From positions 1 through 64,000 of the forward strand of contig CAYFJO010000005.1 of NCBI GenBank assembly GCA_964343305.1: 64,000 nucleotides of DNA. The letters are read 5' to 3'. The position numbers were made by a program, and so were the translations under genes. Source of the stretch: CAYFJO01 sp964343305. GTDB lineage: Bacteria; Planctomycetota; Planctomycetia; Pirellulales; Pirellulaceae. Shown here piece after piece: positions 60,285 through 64,000 of the stretch. Under the pieces are notes generated by a model. The model saw only the letters and a program-made list of their open reading frames with translations, did no database searches and was not told the DNA's origin. How positions within the stretch are numbered: the stretch's first letter is position 1; every line of letters starts with the position of its first letter.

Positions 60285-60414
60285 GTAGCTTGACTCTCCG
60301 AGTCGAGCGTTTTTGCAAATACTTGAATCAAAGGGTCTGTGACTTTTTGTAGCCGAAGTCGCCAAGACTTCGGGGATTTGCGCGTTGCTCCGAAGTCTCG
60401 GCGACTTCGGCTAC
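60285..60414. repeat. Two GTAG palindromes in tandem
   Basis: A partial unit (60285-60308) carries GACTC-TCC-GAGTC. A full double-hairpin follows (60349-60414): GTAG-CCGAAGTC-GCCAA-GACTTCGG, a spacer, then CCGAAGTC-TCGGC-GACTTCGG-CTAC. They fill the gap between the two REC-ATPase paralogues. Confidence 0.8.
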
Positions 60415-60433
60415 ATGCTCAATAGGAAGCAAC

Positions 60434-61339
60434 ATGCCAACCGTGCTGATCGTCGACGATTCGTCCGTGGACCGAACCATGATCGAGGGGCTGTTGAAGA
60501 AAGAGCCATCTCCGTTTACGGTCGTTTGCGCGGAAGACGCAACACATGCCCTGAAGTTGATGGACGAGCACCATGTCGACGTGGTGGTCACCGACTTGGC
60601 GATGCCGAACATGGACGGCTTGGAACTAGTCCGGCTCGCCAGTGAGAAACATCCCTTGGTGCCGATCGTTCTCATGACGTCGCGAGGCGACGAAACGTTT
60701 GCCGTCAAGGCGTTGCGTGCCGGGGCGGCCAGTTACATTCCCAAAAGTTGCCTGTCCAGCGAACTGGTCGAAACGATCAATCATCTGCTGGAGTGGTCCA
60801 GTCAAAAACGCTCGCATGCACGTTTGGTGGAATGTATGACGACCAGTGTGTGCTCGTTCGAGCTGCGGAACGATCACACGCTGATTCCGCCCTTGGTGGG
60901 CTATTTGCAGGACGAAGTGACGAACATTGGTTTGTGCGACCGCACGGACCGAGTGAGAATCGGCGTGGCGTTGGACGAGGCCCTGGTGAATGCTTTGTTT
61001 CACGGCAATCTTGAGTTGTCATCTCACGTGCGCGACAAGACGCCGGATGAGTATCATCGTCAAGTCGAGCAACGATGTCAGCAGCCGCCCTTTCGGGATC
61101 GTCGCATTTATGTCTCCGCGGAGATTTCAGCCACACAGGCCAAATTCACCATCCGCGATGACGGCCAGGGATTCGAACAAACCCAATTGTCCGACCCACG
61201 CGACTCAGCCAATCTAGACGACCTTGGTGGCCGAGGCATCCTGCTGATGCGAACGTTTATGGATGAGGTAACATTCAACAAATCGGGCAACGAAGTCGTG
61301 ATGATCAAACGCCGCAGCCAATGTCCGAATTCTTCTTAG
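60434..61339 (+). CDS. Receiver domain fused to an RsbW-like ATPase, paralogue of the preceding gene
   Basis: A 301-residue protein with the same plan as the 59363 gene. The receiver has MPTVLIVDDSSVDRTMIEG and phospho-acceptor D54 (VVTDLAMPNMDG). The ATPase domain has the N-box DEALVNALFHGNLELS, RDDGQGF and GGRGILLMRTFMDEVTFN. AGGAAG lies ten bases upstream of the ATG. The two paralogues are a tandem duplication separated by palindromic repeats. Divergence between them is moderate, so it is not recent. Confidence 0.87.
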   Translation: MPTVLIVDDSSVDRTMIEGLLKKEPSPFTVVCAEDATHALKLMDEHHVDVVVTDLAMPNMDGLELVRLASEKHPLVPIVLMTSRGDETFAVKALRAGAASYIPKSCLSSELVETINHLLEWSSQKRSHARLVECMTTSVCSFELRNDHTLIPPLVGYLQDEVTNIGLCDRTDRVRIGVALDEALVNALFHGNLELSSHVRDKTPDEYHRQVEQRCQQPPFRDRRIYVSAEISATQAKFTIRDDGQGFEQTQLSDPRDSANLDDLGGRGILLMRTFMDEVTFNKSGNEVVMIKRRSQCPNSS

Positions 61340-61839
61340 GAATTGTATAATCGTAGGCCCTACGTGCCACGCGTCGGAGTGAAACGCTGTGTCGGTTTCG
61401 TTCTAGACGATGTCTTTTGCTGCACTGCAAGGCGTGGGCCACTGGGCTACGGCGGTTTTACGACTCACTTCTTTCGCAATCGTCATCCCTTCGCAGACCG
61501 TGCATCGTTGCCATATCCACAGACGCTCCACCATCGATACGACTCGCGCTGAAATCAAAAAAACGGAGCATTCGTATCGAAAACGCTTCCCGTGGTCACG
61601 ACAAAACTGCTATGTTCGGTTCGTCACGAATGATCAACTCGATCGTTCATGAACCTCTGGGGTACACAGACGTTGGGAAACCACCCAGCGTTGCCGACGG
61701 GGCAACAATCATATTCGAATCATGTGGTTCAAAAGGGGTCGGGGGTCTTTTGCCGGAACGGCCCGGAGGGTGCTTTCCACAGAAGACCCCCGACCCCTTT
61801 TGAACCACGCCCAAATCATTCGTTGATAGGAGTGTTGCC
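61340..61839. other. Intergenic, one palindrome and no gene seen
   Basis: Short frames here have no protein-like composition. The only structure is the palindrome at 61724-61808. The promoter of the 61840 gene should lie in its last part. Confidence 0.5.
61724..61808. repeat. GTGGTTCAAAAGGGGTCGGG palindrome
   Basis: The arms 61724-61751 and 61781-61808 are 28 bases with one mismatch, and the spacer contains CCGGAACGG. The composition and ends differ from the GTAG family. No REP-type transposase is visible in the window. Confidence 0.85.
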
Positions 61840-62448
61840 GTGCTGACCCTTCCTCCACTTCCAACCATATCTTCGTTCGTGCAACCACCGCGAGGTCGCT
61901 CCGTCAAGGACGCTTCGCGCAGCCGGATGAAATTGATGAATCGGCTGGGACGTAGCGAGCTTTCGTTCGTGCTGGACAATGATTCCTCGCTCTTCGATTC
62001 GCTCGTCACAAAGCTTTGCCAGCACGTCGATCAATTCGCCGAGTGTGGCGAAATGACGTTGACTTCCATCGAATCGTCGCTTCATGAAGCGTTGTCCAAT
62101 GCCCTCTTTCATGGGAACTTGGAGTTGACATCGGATTTGCGCGTCGGCGACGATCGCGCGTTCCACGACTTAGCCGAGCAGCGTCTCGCGCAGTCGCCAT
62201 TTCGTGACCGGAAGATTCATATCCGGCAGGTCTTGTCGCGATTCCACGTCGTGTTTTCCATCCGCGACGAAGGACCGGGGTTTGATCCTGCCACGGTGCC
62301 GGATCCCGTGCAGCCTGGGCGAATCGACAAACCCTTCGGACGCGGTTTGACCATCATGCGGCACTGCATGACTCGCGTAAGTTTTAACGCCAAGGGCAAT
62401 CAGGTGACGATGATCAAGCGGTTGGGAACCATCGCGGACGCGGAATAG
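61840..62448 (+). CDS. RsbW-like anti-sigma ATPase without receiver
   Basis: A 202-residue protein starting at GTG with TAGGAG about nine bases upstream. A 40-residue leader precedes the HATPase_c domain: HEALSNALFHGNLELTS (N-box), RDEGPGFDPATVP (G1) and FGRGLTIMRHCMTRVSFN (G2). QRLAQSPFRDRKIHI matches the QQRCQQPPFRDRRIYV phrase of the upstream paralogues, so they share an origin. It lacks the receiver, so control must come from another protein. Confidence 0.82.
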   Translation: MLTLPPLPTISSFVQPPRGRSVKDASRSRMKLMNRLGRSELSFVLDNDSSLFDSLVTKLCQHVDQFAECGEMTLTSIESSLHEALSNALFHGNLELTSDLRVGDDRAFHDLAEQRLAQSPFRDRKIHIRQVLSRFHVVFSIRDEGPGFDPATVPDPVQPGRIDKPFGRGLTIMRHCMTRVSFNAKGNQVTMIKRLGTIADAE

Positions 62449-62538
62449 AAGCCGCACAGTTTTTGTGACCGCTGCAAGCCGCACAACCACAAATCGACGC
62501 GAGAAAACCGCGGCTGGCACCGATATCGCGAAATACGT

Positions 62539-63105
62539 ATGAGTCGCAAAAGTCTAGAAAAACACGATTGCGAATATCTTGGCCTGATTGAAATTGCTAC
62601 GCTCAATCCGCGACAATTCCGATTTGTGGGCGAAAGTGATCCGTCGATCGTAGAACCGCTGATCGGGTCGCTAAGGGAGCGAATCGCCCGGTTGGGGATC
62701 ACGTCCCGGCACTGGCTGCTTGATGCAGAATTGGCGCTGCGCGAAGCGTTAGCCAACGCGATCTATCACGGCAACCTGGAGATCGACTCGGCGATCTACC
62801 GCAACGACCCGGCCGCGTTCTTTGAACTGGCTAGGCGGCGCCAAAAGCAATCACGTTTCTTCCGGCGATTGGTCGAGTTGACCACAACCGTCACGGATGA
62901 AGCTGTTGAGTTCAGCGTTCGCGATGAGGGCCCTGGCTTTGACATCTCGGCGGTATCCGATCCCTGTGACAGAGAAAACATCGCTAAACCTTGCGGTCGC
63001 GGTTTGCTGCTGATGCATTCCGCGATGGACCAAGTCACGTTTCTGGGAAGAGGCAACGTTGTCACGATGCGAAAGCGGGTCCAACCGTTGGAAGACGTGG
63101 CGTAA
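62539..63105 (+). CDS. RsbW-like anti-sigma ATPase without receiver, fourth paralogue
   Basis: A 188-residue protein with LREALANAIYHGNLEID (N-box), RDEGPGFDISAVSDP (G1) and CGRGLLLMHSAMDQVTFL (G2). It resembles the 61840 product most. The gap of 90 bases has no palindrome. It ends the plus-strand array that began at 57497. Confidence 0.82.
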   Translation: MSRKSLEKHDCEYLGLIEIATLNPRQFRFVGESDPSIVEPLIGSLRERIARLGITSRHWLLDAELALREALANAIYHGNLEIDSAIYRNDPAAFFELARRRQKQSRFFRRLVELTTTVTDEAVEFSVRDEGPGFDISAVSDPCDRENIAKPCGRGLLLMHSAMDQVTFLGRGNVVTMRKRVQPLEDVA

Positions 63106-63108
63106 GGC

Positions 63109-63170
63109 CGTAGCACAGGCTGCCAGCCTGTTGTCTCAGTGTTGCAGACAGCCAAGCTGGCTGTGCTACG
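63109..63170. repeat. GTAGCACAG double-hairpin palindrome
   Basis: The hairpins CAGGCT-GCC-AGCCTG and CAGCCA-AGC-TGGCTG lie within CGTAGCA...TGCTACG. This is the counterpart of 25991-26054 with the two halves in the opposite order. It sits between convergent genes. Confidence 0.85.
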
Positions 63171-63178
63171 CGACCCAG

Positions 63179-64000
63179 TCAAGTGAGAATCCCGCGCAAC
63201 GATTTCTCGTACGCATCGGCGTAGCGCATCATTCCCAGATCGTTTGGATGAGAGCCGTCGGTTGCCGCTTCGCCGTCGTCGCCCAGCAGTGCTTCGCCGC
63301 CCAGGTAGTACAAGCCTTTTACGCCGGCACCAGTCAGACCTTCGTACGCCTGGCGCAGAGCGGCTCGGCTGGCGGTGTGTCGCTCGCGGGCCGACTTGCG
63401 GAATCGGGCGTAAGTGTACGTGCGGTCTTCGACCAACAGAATCGGCGCTTTGGGACGAGCGGCTTTGAGTTGTCGGACCAGCGGCTGTGTTCGCTCGGCG
63501 ACGGCGTCGCCCGTCATGTTCGGCAGGCAATCAATCACGTAAACCGACGGATCGAGTTCGGCCAGCAGCTTGCCGACTTCGATTTCCATCTTGCCATTGC
63601 CCGAGAATCCCAAGTTGATCGTGGGCCGATCGAGCCGCCGACCGAGAATCCCCGTGATCGACATTCCGGGGCGCGAAGCACAGGCCCCGTGCATGATCGA
63701 CGTTCCGTAAAAAACAAGCGGTTTGTCTTTGCGTGGCGCGACCGCTTGGAACTTTGTGCCATTGTTGACGCCGATCTCCAGCGAATCGACGCCGTTGTAA
63801 AGCGGCAGATAGGCAGTGAACAACCGTGGTTGGTCATTGTCTAGCGCGTCGACATCGCTGACCAGTTTCGCCGTGACATCTTTGCTCGCGGGACGTGCGA
63901 CCGACAGCCAACGGTCCTTGCCATCCGCATCGCGCGCATAGAGATCGATCCCGCTGACGCCTGTCGCGGGCATGTGTGACATTTCCAACCTTGGCGACAT
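63179..64000 (-). CDS. SGNH/GDSL hydrolase (5' partial)
   Basis: At least 273 residues; the N-terminus is beyond the right edge. A beta-rich domain (residues 1-90 of the visible part) precedes an SGNH hydrolase core with the catalytic Ser in FYGTSIMHG, the Gly and Asn blocks in NLGFSGNGKME and CLPNMTG, and the Asp-His pair in TDGSHPNDLG. These enzymes hydrolyse esters, for example acetyl groups on carbohydrates, and this one is probably exported. It converges on the ATPase array. Confidence 0.85.
   Translation of the reverse strand: MSPRLEMSHMPATGVSGIDLYARDADGKDRWLSVARPASKDVTAKLVSDVDALDNDQPRLFTAYLPLYNGVDSLEIGVNNGTKFQAVAPRKDKPLVFYGTSIMHGACASRPGMSITGILGRRLDRPTINLGFSGNGKMEIEVGKLLAELDPSVYVIDCLPNMTGDAVAERTQPLVRQLKAARPKAPILLVEDRTYTYARFRKSARERHTASRAALRQAYEGLTGAGVKGLYYLGGEALLGDDGEAATDGSHPNDLGMMRYADAYEKSLRGILT

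Overview
This window looks like a chromosomal segment of a planctomycete, probably of the Pirellulales/Rhodopirellula type. The evidence is paralogue content typical of that phylum: DUF1559 proteins (one with a prepilin-like N-terminus), a DUF1592/DUF1552 pair with CxxCH haem motifs, secreted sulfatases, a secreted neutral-ceramidase-like protein, sigma/anti-sigma operons, and SSF and TRAP-TAXI transporters. There are no rRNA or tRNA genes, no CRISPR array and no transposase. Assignments were made by reading motifs; no database search was run.

Layout. 0-6 kb: a GT-C glycosyltransferase, a VKOR-DsbA fusion, small exported proteins and a DUF1559 pseudopilin-like protein. 6-11.5 kb: a STAND NTPase with TPRs and one membrane span, an ECF-like sigma/FecR pair, and a CAP-domain protein. 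11.6-13.7 kb: GDP-L-fucose synthesis (fcl-gmd). 14.6-30 kb: an Eco57I-type DNA methylase coupled to prolyl oligopeptidase, a sulfatase, a Gfo/Idh/MocA oxidoreductase, a ceramidase-like protein, and a DUF1592/DUF1552 operon interrupted by a four-helix-bundle (S23) gene that is bracketed by inverted repeats. 30.3-33.3 kb: a Dam-type methylase cassette with two unknown partners, one ending in a degenerate GIY-YIG-like domain. 33-44 kb: an M23 peptidase, YtoQ, a 2Fe-2S protein, a second sulfatase, a four-gene overlapping sigma operon, and miaB. 44-49.3 kb: an SSF symporter with DUF3311, and a TRAP-TAXI system whose binding protein appears circularly permuted. 50-57 kb (minus strand): a flavin-halogenase-like enzyme, a chorismate-lyase-like enzyme, a DUF116-polyprenyl synthase fusion and a squalene-hopene-cyclase family enzyme, with a membrane protein and a thioredoxin-like gene upstream. 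57.3-63.1 kb: a tandem array of response-regulator and anti-sigma-type ATPase genes. The end is a partial SGNH hydrolase.

Main points. (1) The thioredoxin-like gene at 56640-57029 reads through an in-frame TGA placed exactly at the first redox cysteine (UGAC). A GGUC-apical-loop hairpin follows at SECIS distance, so it is a candidate selenoprotein. (2) The 50-56 kb genes form a candidate halogenated phenolic/meroterpenoid pathway. (3) The TAXI receptor has its two lobes in swapped order. (4) A family of palindromic units, usually a tri-nucleotide-loop hairpin and often doubled inside GTAG...CTAC ends, is scattered between genes. One copy lies in frame inside the cyclase gene. (5) The Dam cassette and the STAND ATPase are possible defence or mobile functions.
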